From positions 116,426,035 to 116,490,034 of the forward strand of contig OY987298.1 in NCBI GenBank assembly GCA_963920635.1: a DNA stretch of 64,000 nucleotides. Reading direction: 5' to 3'. This stretch comes from Pseudeuparius sepicola. Lineage: Eukaryota > Arthropoda > Insecta > Coleoptera > Anthribidae. The notes under the pieces were generated by a model that was given only the letters and a program-made list of their open reading frames with translations, ran no database searches and was not told where the DNA came from. The position numbers were made by a program, and so were the translations under genes. Positions 47,655 through 56,887 of this stretch are shown in pieces (the first letter of the stretch is position 1; each line of letters opens with the position of its first letter).

Positions 47655-49898
47655 GGGATAGCAAATGTACCAACAGGAATAATTTTCAAAGGTAACCTAC
47701 CTAATTCTAAAAGCATTTTTATTTTAGTCTGAAATGAGACAACATCGCGGAATTTCCACTCTAAATCTACGTTTTCCCCTCCATCACCTAGGGAGAGGAG
47801 TTCGTGGGATAGCAAATGTACCAACAGGAATAATTTTCAAAGGTAACTACCTAATTCTAAAAGCATTTTTATTTCACTCTGAAATGAGACAACATCGCGG
47901 AATTGCCACTCTAAATCTACGTTTTCCCCTCCATCACCTAGGGAGAGGAGTTCGTGGGATAGCAAATGTACCAACAGGAATAATTTTCAAAGGTAACTAC
48001 CTAATTCTAAAAGCATTTTTATTTCACTCTGAAATGAGACAACATCGCGGAATTGCCACTCTAAATCTACGTTTTCCCCTCCATCACCTAGGGAGAGGAG
48101 TTCGTGGGATAGCAAATGTACCAACAGGAATAATTTTCAAAGGTAACTACCTAATTCTAAAAGCATTTTTATTTCACTCTGAAATGAGACAACATCGCGG
48201 AATTGCCACTCTAAATCTACGTTTTCCCCTCCATCACCTAGGGAGAGGAGTTCGTGGGATAGCAAATGTACCAACAGGAATAATTTTCAAAGGTAACTAC
48301 CTAATTCTAAAAGCATTTTTATTTCACTCTGAAATGAGACAACATCGCGGAATTGCCACTCTAAATCTACGTTTTCCCCTCCATCACCTAGGGAGAGGAG
48401 TTCGTGGGATAGCAAATGTACCAACAGGAATAATTTTCAAAGGTAACTACCTAATTCTAAAAGCATTTTTATTTCACTCTGAAATGAGACAACATCGCGG
48501 AATTGCCACTCTAAATCTACGTTTTCCCCTCCATCACCTAGGGAGAGGAGTTCGTGGGATAGCAAATGTACCATCAGGAATAATTTTCAAAGGTAACTAC
48601 CTAATTCTAAAAGCATTTTTATTTCACTCTGAAATGAGACAACATCGCGGAATTGCCACTCTAAATCTACGTTTTCCCCTCCATCACCTAGGGAGAGGAG
48701 TTCGTGGGATAGCAAATGTACCATCAGGAATAATTTTCAAAGGTAACTACCTAATTCTAAAAGCATTTTTATTTCACTCTGAAATGAGACAACATCGCGG
48801 AATTGCCACTCTAAATCTACGTTTTCCCCTCCATCACCTAGGGAGAGGAGTTCGTGGGATAGCAAATGTACCATCAGGAATAATTTTCAAAGGTAACTAC
48901 CTAATTCTAAAAGCATTTTTATTTCACTCTGAAATGAGACAACATCGCGGAATTGCCACTCTAAATCTACGTTTTCCCCTCCATCACCTAGGGAGAGGAG
49001 TTCGTGGGATAGCAAATGTACCATCAGGAATAATTTTCAAAGGTAACTACCTAATTCTAAAAGCATTTTTATTTCACTCTGAAATGAGACAACATCGCGG
49101 AATTGCCACTCTAAATCTACGTTTTCCCCTCCATCACCTAGGGAGAGGAGTTCGTGGGATAGCAAATGTACCATCAGGAATAATTTTCAAAGGTAACTAC
49201 CTAATTCTAAAAGCATTTTTATTTCACTCTGAAATGAGACAACATCGCGGAATTGCCACTCTAAATCTACGTTTTCCCCTCCATCACCTAGGGAGAGGAG
49301 TTCGTGGGATAGCAAATGTACCATCAGGAATAATTTTCAAAGGTAACTACCTAATTCTAAAAGCATTTTTATTTCACTCTGAAATGAGACAACATCGCGG
49401 AATTGCCACTCTAAATCTACGTTTTCCCCTCCATCACCTAGGGAGAGGAGTTCGTGGGATAGCAAATGTACCATCAGGAATAATTTTCAAAGGTAACTAC
49501 CTAATTCTAAAAGCATTTTTATTTCACTCTGAAATGAGACAACATCGCGGAATTGCCACTCTAAATCTACGTTTTCCCCTCCATCACCTAGGGAGAGGAG
49601 TTCGTGGGATAGCAAATGTACCATCAGGAATAATTTTCAAAGGTAACTACCTAATTCTAAAAGCATTTTTATTTCACTCTGAAATGAGACAACATCGCGG
49701 AATTGCCACTCTAAATCTACGTTTTCCCCTCCATCACCTAGGGAGAGGAGTTCGTGGGATAGCAAATGTACCATCAGGAATAATTTTCAAAGGTAACTAC
49801 CTAATTCTAAAAGCATTTTTATTTCACTCTGAAATGAGACAACATCGCGGAATTGCCACTCTAAATCTACGTTTTCCCCTCCATCACCTAGGGAGAGG
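47655..49898 (+). repeat. 150-bp tandem satellite, 14 full units plus partial ends
   Basis: Units start at 47734, 47884 and every 150 bp to 49834; a partial unit precedes the first and the last is cut at ~49898. Copies are nearly identical. Because 150 is a multiple of three and one frame lacks stops, a 741-codon open frame runs through the array, repeating a 50-residue unit (MRQHRGIATLNLRFPLHHLG and so on). No known domain, signal or codon-level conservation supports a protein, so it is treated as a satellite. The first five units have CCAACAGG (Thr) and the next nine CCATCAGG (Ser), which shows block-wise amplification. The leading partial unit has one extra C, which breaks the frame. Confidence 0.92.
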
Positions 49899-50281
49899 AC
49901 AGTCACCCCTCACCATGCGGTTCCAGGGAGAATCCCATGGCATTGCGGGCTACGGTTGATTTGCCCCATTTACTAATCAAGATAATTTTTTGTAGTGTTT
50001 TTCGGATTACGTGGATGAAATTAACGTATTGATGCCCGATACAGTGTGTTTAAAGAGAAATAACGGAATGTAATAGTTGGAAAGTTTTTCACTTTGTAGT
50101 TTCAGGTTGTTTGCTGTTATATTGGGGATTCCAAAGGTTTGTCATTATACCGGTGAGGTTAGAGTAAGTGAGTTATATCTATTGAGCGCTACTTATAGCA
50201 CTCCGTACTCATATCTATAATATTGTCACAACAAGGTCACAACCGCAATGGCGGATTACCCTATAGCAGTGACTATAACCT
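49899..50281. other. No gene recognised
   Basis: Ordinary sequence between the satellite and the palindrome-headed element. Confidence 0.45.
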
Positions 50282-51192
50282 AAATAAATTAAAAGTAAAA
50301 AAATATTTTTAAAAAAAGCTTTTATTTAAATGCGCTAAAAAGAATAAAATAATCTTTTCTTTTAAAACTTTTACTATCAACTTATAACGTCATTCCACAA
50401 TTTATATGATATAAAAGCTTGTCGCGAGATTTAAGTAGTGGTATTTACTTAGTTTGAAAACTTAAATCTCGCGACAAGCTTTTATATCATATAAATTGTG
50501 GAATGACGTTATAAGTTGATAGTAAAAGTTTTAAAAGAAAAGATTATTTTATTCTTTTTAGCGCATTTAAATAAAAGCTTTTTTTAAAAATATTTTTTTA
50601 CTTTTAATTTATTTTGTAATTTTTAGTTTGGCCAGGTGTCTGAGTCTATTCATCTCAGTTAACGCATCATTGTTGCAAGGTCGTTTGCCGGTTAGTTTAG
50701 AACAGTCTAGCTCTTCAATGAGGAGACCTTCTAATGACCATCTTGGGTGTTCCGCCATGTTGGATTTAGAATGACGTCACACATATAATCATGCATTGTC
50801 ATCCAAATTAAACGTGTGTACAAAATTTCAGCTCGATCGGTTGAAATTTAACTAGTCCGCCATCTTGAGTGTTCCGCCATGTTGGATTTAGAATGACGTC
50901 ACACATATAATCATGCATTGTCATCCAAATTAAACGTGTGTACAAAATTTCAGCTCGATCGGTTGAAATTTAACTAGTCCGCCATCTTGGGTGATCCGCC
51001 ATGTTGGATTTAGAATGACGTCACACATATAATCATGCATTGTCATCCAAATTAAACGTGTGTACAAAATTTCAGCTCGATCGGTTGAAGATATCTGCTT
51101 CAAAATTGAGTTGCAAGATTCCACCCGAACAAATTACATACATACATACATACATACATACATTGCAAGTTAAATAAAAGCTTTTAAAAAAA
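50282..51192 (+). mobile_element. Palindrome-headed tandem-repeat element, copy A
   Basis: Head: a perfect 154-bp inverted repeat (50282-50435 and 50461-50614) around a 25-nt loop, with AAGCTTGTCGCGAGAT near the tip. Body: ~130 bp, then three tandem units of 122 bp (starts 50751, 50873, 50995) containing CCGCCATGTTGGATTTAG and ATGACGTCAC. Tail: TTGCAAGATTCCACC, an (ACAT)n run at 51135-51162, then CATTGCAAGTTAAATAAAAG and CTTTTAAAAAAA. The tail end mirrors the AAAAAAAGCTTTTATTTAA in the head, so the element has terminal inverted repeats. No ORF. Copy B at 56888-59504 has the same layout. The class is unknown to me; a Helitron-related or foldback MITE is possible. Confidence 0.78.
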
Positions 51193-51200
51193 GGTAACTA

Positions 51201-53507
51201 TTGCCAACGCACATTTTGACAACAACAAAATGTTTACATTTCTTTTTAACAGAAGCAAGTCCTTTTCAAAACACTTGTTATAAATTATTAAAAAAGTTTC
51301 AAAAAGATATTTTAAATCTTGAAATTAGTTTCTCTCACTGGAAAGTTAAAAACCTTGTACAATCGATCAAACATATTAAAAGTAAGTATATTAACTATTT
51401 ACCACATGACGTATTTCTTAGTTTTGAATCTAATCAAAATATATTTTATACCAATCAATTTAAATAGGTATATAAAAAATAAACAAAAAAACAAAATTTA
51501 TAATTTACTATTAAACCAGAAGAGATTTCATCATAATTTTGATGTTAGTGAGAAATGGTTCATAAATTTGTCTAATACTGTTTTTCCAAATAATGTTCAA
51601 TACCTTTTAAGTATGGGTGATAAATTTAATCTTCCATATACTATTAAAAATTTTCCATTAGAACAAATTGTAATTGATGTAGAAGATTCTTTAGATAAGA
51701 TTCAAAATGAAGATGTTAAAAATGAAAAAAGAAATACAATTATTAACATTTTGACTAATTTTCTTAATTCAGATTCACTTAACCAAAACTTAAAAAACAA
51801 AATTCTATTTCAGCATATCAAAGAGACTCATACCTTTCTCAATAATAACAAAGACTTAATTATAACCAAAGCTGACATCACAGTAGTACTTAACAAAAAT
51901 GACTACATGATTAAAGCAAACCATATGTTAAATGATACTAATGTTTATCAAAAGATAACTTTAGATCCTACTATAAAAATTCAAAATAAAAATAATAAAC
52001 TCATAAATGATGAATTATTAAATAAAAAATATATCAATAAAAACTTTGCTCAAAAGTTAAAATCCTTTAATGGTGTATTTCCTAAGATGTATTTTTTACC
52101 AAAAGTTCATAAGAATGATGTTCCACTGAGACCCATTGTCAGCTTTATTGGTTCTCCTATTTATAATTTATCCAAATGGATATCAGAAATTTAAAAGTTA
52201 TGCTTTTGTCAAAGAGGAAAGGTGTGTTAAGAACTCATTTGAATTTTCTGAATTTATTAAAAATATAAATTTACCAAACAATTACATATTTGTTTCTCTT
52301 GATGTAATTTCTCTTTTTACAAATATTCCTATAGATCTTGTCATAACAATTATAAAAAAAACGTTGGAATAAAATTTCTGCACAAACAAATATACCTCTT
52401 GAAATGTTTTTAAAATTATTTACTTTTTGTGTTGATTCTAGTTATTTCAAATTTAATGACACCTTTTATAAACAAATTTATGGATTAGGTATGGGTAATT
52501 GCATGTCTCCCATTTGTGCTGACTTAGTTATGTCAGAATTACAAGAAACGTGTATAAACCAGTTAAACTTTCAATTACCATTCTTTTGTCGATATGTAGA
52601 TGATATAATTACTAGTATTCCAAAAAATAGAGATGTAGATCTTCTTAATACATTTAATTCTTTTCATCCCAAGTTACAGTTTATAACAGAGTTAGAACAA
52701 CATAACAGTATATCCTTTTTAGATACTAAAATAATTAGATCACAAAATGGTCTTTCTAACAAAATTATTGTAGATTGGTATCATAAACCAAGTTTTTCAG
52801 AAAGATTTATTAATTTTTATTCTAACCATTCCTTTAAACAAAAAGTTAATATTATCCCCAATCTAAAAACTGTAGCCTTAAAAATTTCTTCTCCAGAATT
52901 TCATCAAAAAAATTTAACATTAATTAAATCATTTTTAATAAAAAATAATTACCCTATATCTCTAATTAACAAAATACGTTTTAATGATCAAACTCCTAGT
53001 AATAATAAGATTAGTGATATTTCCAATAAACGTTTTATTAAAATACCATATGTTTCACGACTTTCTAAAAAACTAGACCACTGCTTACGTTCTGAAAACA
53101 AATTTATATCATTTAGTTATAACAACAGAATTCAAAAAAACTTTCTCACTACAATTAAATCTAATACTCTCCTAGAATTAAAATCCAATGTTATTTATAA
53201 AATACCTTGCAAAGACTGTCCTAAATGCTACATAGGCCAAACAAAAAGATATTTAAAAACTAGAGTAGCAGAACATAAAAGAGACTGCAAGAAACTCAAC
53301 ATTATTAATCCTACTGCCCTTGTTGAACACTGTCGTAAATTTAACCATACATTTAATTTTGATGAAACTAAAGCTTTAGGTACTCAAACCAATTTAAATA
53401 AAAGACTACTACAAGAAATGATTACAATAAAACGAAATAATAGTGTCAACCAAAGGGTAGATATAGAAAATCTTAATGCAGCTTATTTCAACATTCTGAA
53501 CAAATAA
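51201..53507 (+). pseudogene. PLE2 polyprotein: Penelope reverse transcriptase + GIY-YIG endonuclease
   Basis: Four overlapping or adjacent frames (51201-51467, 51319-52194, 52136-52372, 52404-53507) read in order give one Penelope protein, so at least three frameshifts have accumulated. N-terminal part: coiled-coil-like Asn/Lys-rich segment, then LIITKADITVV and FLPKVHKNDVPLRPIVSFIG (pre-palm). Motif A is FVSLDVISLFTNIP near 52290-52330. The last frame (367 residues) begins with motif B GLGMGNCMSPICADLVM at 27-43, motif C YVDD at 64-67, and SISFLDTKI at ~102-110. The GIY-YIG nuclease is VIYKIPC at 263-269, CYIGQTKRYLKTRVAEH at 275-291, with VEHC at 307-310. The last frame is itself undamaged. 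Confidence 0.9.
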
Positions 53508-53803
53508 ATACCCATTTCTCATTTAACATCATGTTATTAATTATACCTTTACCTATACCTAATATTTTTGACACTGACTTTGAATATACAAATATTATAT
53601 TATAAATTTTTTACTAAATATTTACATAACAGAAACAAACTAGGCAGTAAAAACTAGACAGTTAAAATGTTAATATACTTACAATTTAAAATCATCAATC
53701 TTATTTCTGGTAAGTCTTCTTTTTATTTATAAATTTATAACATGTGCCAGAAAACCTTTCTTCTTAAATTCTTATTTTTAGTTTATATTCATTTTATATA
53801 CTA

Positions 53804-55374
53804 CACTCACCGGCACGAAAAACGGAGCACTTATAATTTTTATTTAAAAAATGTAAAATTTTAATACTTTGCAATGGTTTATTATTATAATAAGTTAAAA
53901 GCAAACAACAACATGTTTTAAGTAATATCTAACATCAATTAAACGTTTATTTGAAAAGCAAGACTAGACGGTTTTGAATAAAAATTTCCAAAAATTAAAA
54001 AGTACACAAGTCTTAGTTGGCCATGACTTTTCTTTTGTTTTTATTGTTTTGACAAGTCTGAGTTTAAAGAAGTGAAACAGTTCAAAGCTGTACTGCGTTT
54101 ATTTAAGGTAAAAATATGGCTGTTAATCCTGAAACAGCGGCTGCTATTGTTGCGTTGCTTCAAGACGGAAGAACTGAGCGATATGTTGCCCAACAATATG
54201 CCGTATCCAATAGCACTGTGCACCGTATTTATACACGTTTTTGGAAACTAGAGCTTACACCAGACGACCTGGAACTGGTCCCCAACGAAAAACTAACGCT
54301 CATGATGATCGCTTCATCCTCTTGCAAAGTCTACGAGATCGTCGTGCTACAGCTGTAGAAATCAGAAATAGACTTCATCATGTTCGGAATACCAATGTAA
54401 CCGAACGTACAGTTAGACGAAGACTTGGAGAAGCCAATCTTACCAGTCGTAGACCTGCAACAGGTCCAGAGCTTCTTAGGCGTCATCGTGTTGCGCGACT
54501 TCGGTTTGCCAGAAATCATGAGCACTTGGGTGAAAATGATTGGGGGCGAATTTTATTTACTGATGAGTCCAGGTTTAGCCTGCGATCTCCAGATGGTCGC
54601 GAGAGAGTATGGCGAAGACCACAAGAGCGTTTTGCAGAATGTACCTTCAGTCCTAGAGTAGGATACAAAGGAGGTTCAGTAATGGTGTGGGCTGGAATTT
54701 CTCTGGAGGCACACACTGAGTTGTACATCTTTCCAAGAGGCTCCTTAACTGCTGCCAGGTACATTGATGAAATTCTCCAAGATTTTGTTGTCCCGTATGT
54801 TGATTTTATTGGAAATAACTTTCTTCTGATGCATGATAATGCCAGACCTCATACCGCAAGAATCACTCAACAGTATTTAAATGATGTAAACATTCCTGTT
54901 TTGGAGTGGCCAGCGTTAAGTCCAGATGCGAACCCGATTGAACATGTTTGGGACATGCTTGGGCGAAGAATGCGAAGTCGTGTTCCTGCTCCTTTAACCA
55001 TAAATCAGTTGAAACAAGCTCTTTTAGAGGAATGGGACCTTATTCCTCAAGAGGACATTCGCCATTTGATTTTAGGCATGCCACGGAGAATGCATGCAAT
55101 CATTCGAGCTCGCGGGGGTAATACCCGTTATTAAAAATGCTCCTCATTAGTTTTTGCTCAAAAATCGTTTAAGTTTTGATTCATTCATTTTGATTTTTTA
55201 AATTGTAACAAAAGTTTTTATTTAAAAAAAAGCGCCCAATTGTTATTAGAAATTACTTAAAACATGTTGTTGTTTGCGTTTAACTTATTATTATAATAAA
55301 CCATCGCAAAGTATTAAAATTTCACATTTTTTAAATAAAAATTGTAAGTGCTCCGTTTTTCGTGCCGGTGAGTG
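53804..55374 (+). mobile_element. Tc1-family DNA transposon inserted in PLE2
   Basis: CACTCACCGGCACGAAAAAC at the left is mirrored at the right end. The terminal inverted repeats are long (~130 bp) and match well through AAGTATTAAAATTT-type sequence to ACAACATGTTTTAAGTAAT. TA duplications lie at 53802-53803 and 55375-55376. The length of 1571 bp and one transposase gene are normal for Tc1. High TIR identity suggests fairly recent insertion. Confidence 0.95.
54116..55134 (+). pseudogene. Tc1 transposase (DD34E), single-base frameshift
   Basis: Cuts and pastes the element via its TIRs. The frame from ATG 54116 encodes the N-terminal helix-turn-helix (ETAAAIVALLQDGRTERYVA, then VSNSTVHRIYTRF). 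At ~54239 a T run appears one base short, and the protein continues in another frame to 55134. That second frame carries a GRPR-like RRPGTGPQRKT linker, a second DNA-binding motif (VTERTVRRRLGEANL) and the catalytic core: LFTDES (first Asp), LMHDNARPH (second Asp) and DANPIEHVW (Glu). Thirty-four residues separate the second Asp from the Glu, so it is DD34E. Apart from the frameshift it looks complete (~340 residues). Whether the frameshift is real or a homopolymer sequencing error cannot be told. Confidence 0.93.
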
Positions 55375-55393
55375 TAGATTGTATTGTATTTTA

Positions 55394-55434
55394 GAGCCCT
55401 GATGAAGATTATACATTAATCGAAACGTTGGCGA
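55394..55434 (+). ncRNA. Hammerhead ribozyme motif in the PLE2 3' terminus
   Basis: Core CTGATGA at 55399-55405, a spacer base, helix II GATTA (55407-55411) with TAATC (55417-55421) around TACAT, GAAA (55422-55425), helix III ACGT (55425-55428), T at the cleavage position, and helix I GCC (55396-55398) with GGC (55430-55432). Compared with PLE1, both sides of helix I and helix II have changed while pairing is kept. The Tc1 insertion lies only ~20 bp upstream and may cut off the outer part of helix I. Confidence 0.72.
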
Positions 55435-55480
55435 AGAAATAGTGTTTTTAATCGCGTTTTGACCCTTTTCCCAACTAAAC

Positions 55481-55918
55481 TAAACCAAAAAATATATAAT
55501 GTTATCTTTACTTGTTATGATTTAGTAGAAATGAGTTTTAATGGTTTGGTCATCGGTCCACAGATGTCACTTTGTTGACAATATAGGTATGGTACAGGCA
55601 TATTCATAATCAAATTCCACCCTATATAGGTACTGCAGAATTCTACTTAAAAAATAAAGCGACACGTGTTTTTTATTTTTGCTCGAAGCTCTAAATTAAG
55701 AGCCCTATACGGACCCTAAAATTTCCCTTTTTCGCCATATCAGTTTGATCGATTTCATTGCTTGTTGGCGTGTGCCCTTAGATAATTATCTTCCACACTT
55801 CTATTATAGTGAAATTCCACAACCTCTAGAGGGCGTCTCTTATGCAGATAAATCTATTTATTATGAGCAGATTTTTTTTATGTAGATATATTAATTATGT
55901 CGTTTCGGAGAAAATGCA
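55481..55918. other. No gene recognised
   Basis: Contains CCACAGATGTCACTTT near 55558, also found at ~22190 next to PLE1. Otherwise unremarkable. Confidence 0.4.
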
Positions 55919-56272
55919 GAAAATTCAGCCACCATGCACGTACGCATATTAAACATTACTCACAATAATGTAATTACCATTGATTTTATGATTTAAACTT
56001 AAACTTACCTAATTAAATAAATAAAACAGTTTGACAAAATGTATATGCCTATAGTGGATATCAGAACGGTGATCCCTGCATCACAATAGTCGATAATGGA
56101 AATTATATTGTCGACCATTGTGACGCAGGGATCATCGTTAGTGATACATGTATCATACTTAATAATGTTACCATAGGCCTTCCTTGTCACATTATTAAGT
56201 GTGATTGTTAACTGGATTATTGTCACTAATGTTTAATATGCGTGGGTACGTGAATATGGTGGCTGAATTTTG
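55919..56272. mobile_element. MITE, ~350 bp, ~55-bp imperfect TIRs
   Basis: AAAATTCAGCCACCAT and CATATTAAACATTA in the left arm are mirrored by TAATGTTTAATATG and ATGGTGGCTGAATTTT in the right. Inside, GATCCCTGCATCACAAT pairs with ATTGTGACGCAGGGATC, so the whole element folds on itself. The 73-codon minus frame here is not considered real. Confidence 0.72.
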
Positions 56273-56887
56273 GGCACTATGCTATCATATTTAAGTACTT
56301 AGTTATTTTTTAATCGAACAACTTTTATTGCAATAATTTTTGTAAGAACATTAAGATACATTTTTTTTTCAGCTTGAGCATGAGGCTAAGAAATGGATGT
56401 TCTTCAAAACTGTGGTAAACAATATTGTCTTGAAAAAGGAAGTTGTGCCTCATCACTCATTCCTCAGGTGACAGTTTCCTGACAGATATTGCCAATACAG
56501 AAATGGCGAATAAAGTGATGCCACCAAGCAAGCTGCATAGTTCACATGGAATGAAAAGTTATATACCGCCTTAAAATCCCTAAACAAATTCTCCTGCGGC
56601 GCATTTTAGTGAACAAACATTTATACATTTTAGTACCTGCTTTTAAAAATCAATAATCTTTATGGGTATGGGCCCACCTTGAATCGATTTCCATAGGTAT
56701 ATACTATCTATAAATAAAATGTGTGGCTCTTTAAAAAGACATGATAATTTATAGGATGCGGTAAACATTTACAGGCCTAAGCAAAACTTACATTCTTACT
56801 CCTCCATCACTCAAAGAGTGCTGAGTGTCTTTTCTATTGAAACAAAAAGGACCTACTTCTTAGTTACTGAACATTTCAATAAGTAAT
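56273..56887. other. No gene recognised
   Basis: AT-rich, no repeats or open frames of note. Confidence 0.45.

Larger units (their letters stand above)
51193..55480 (+). mobile_element. Penelope-like element PLE2, interrupted by a Tc1 element
   Basis: The coding part (51201-53507) and 3' UTR up to 53803 continue after the Tc1 insertion at 55375, where TTTTAGAGCCCTGATGAAG corresponds to TTTTAGAACCCTGAAGATG of PLE1. The left boundary abuts the tail of copy A. The right boundary (~55480) is uncertain. Removing the Tc1 brings the ORF region and hammerhead terminus into the same order as in PLE1. Confidence 0.85.

Noticed and set aside
47734..49959. 741-residue repeat protein
   Set aside because: The frame is open only because the 150-bp period is a multiple of three and one frame of the unit lacks stops. 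There is no domain, no start context and no sign of selection; kept as a finding, not as a CDS.
51201..53507. Penelope frameshifts as programmed frameshifting
   Set aside because: Three separate breaks occur at positions without slippery-site and pseudoknot patterns; ordinary decay is the simpler reading.
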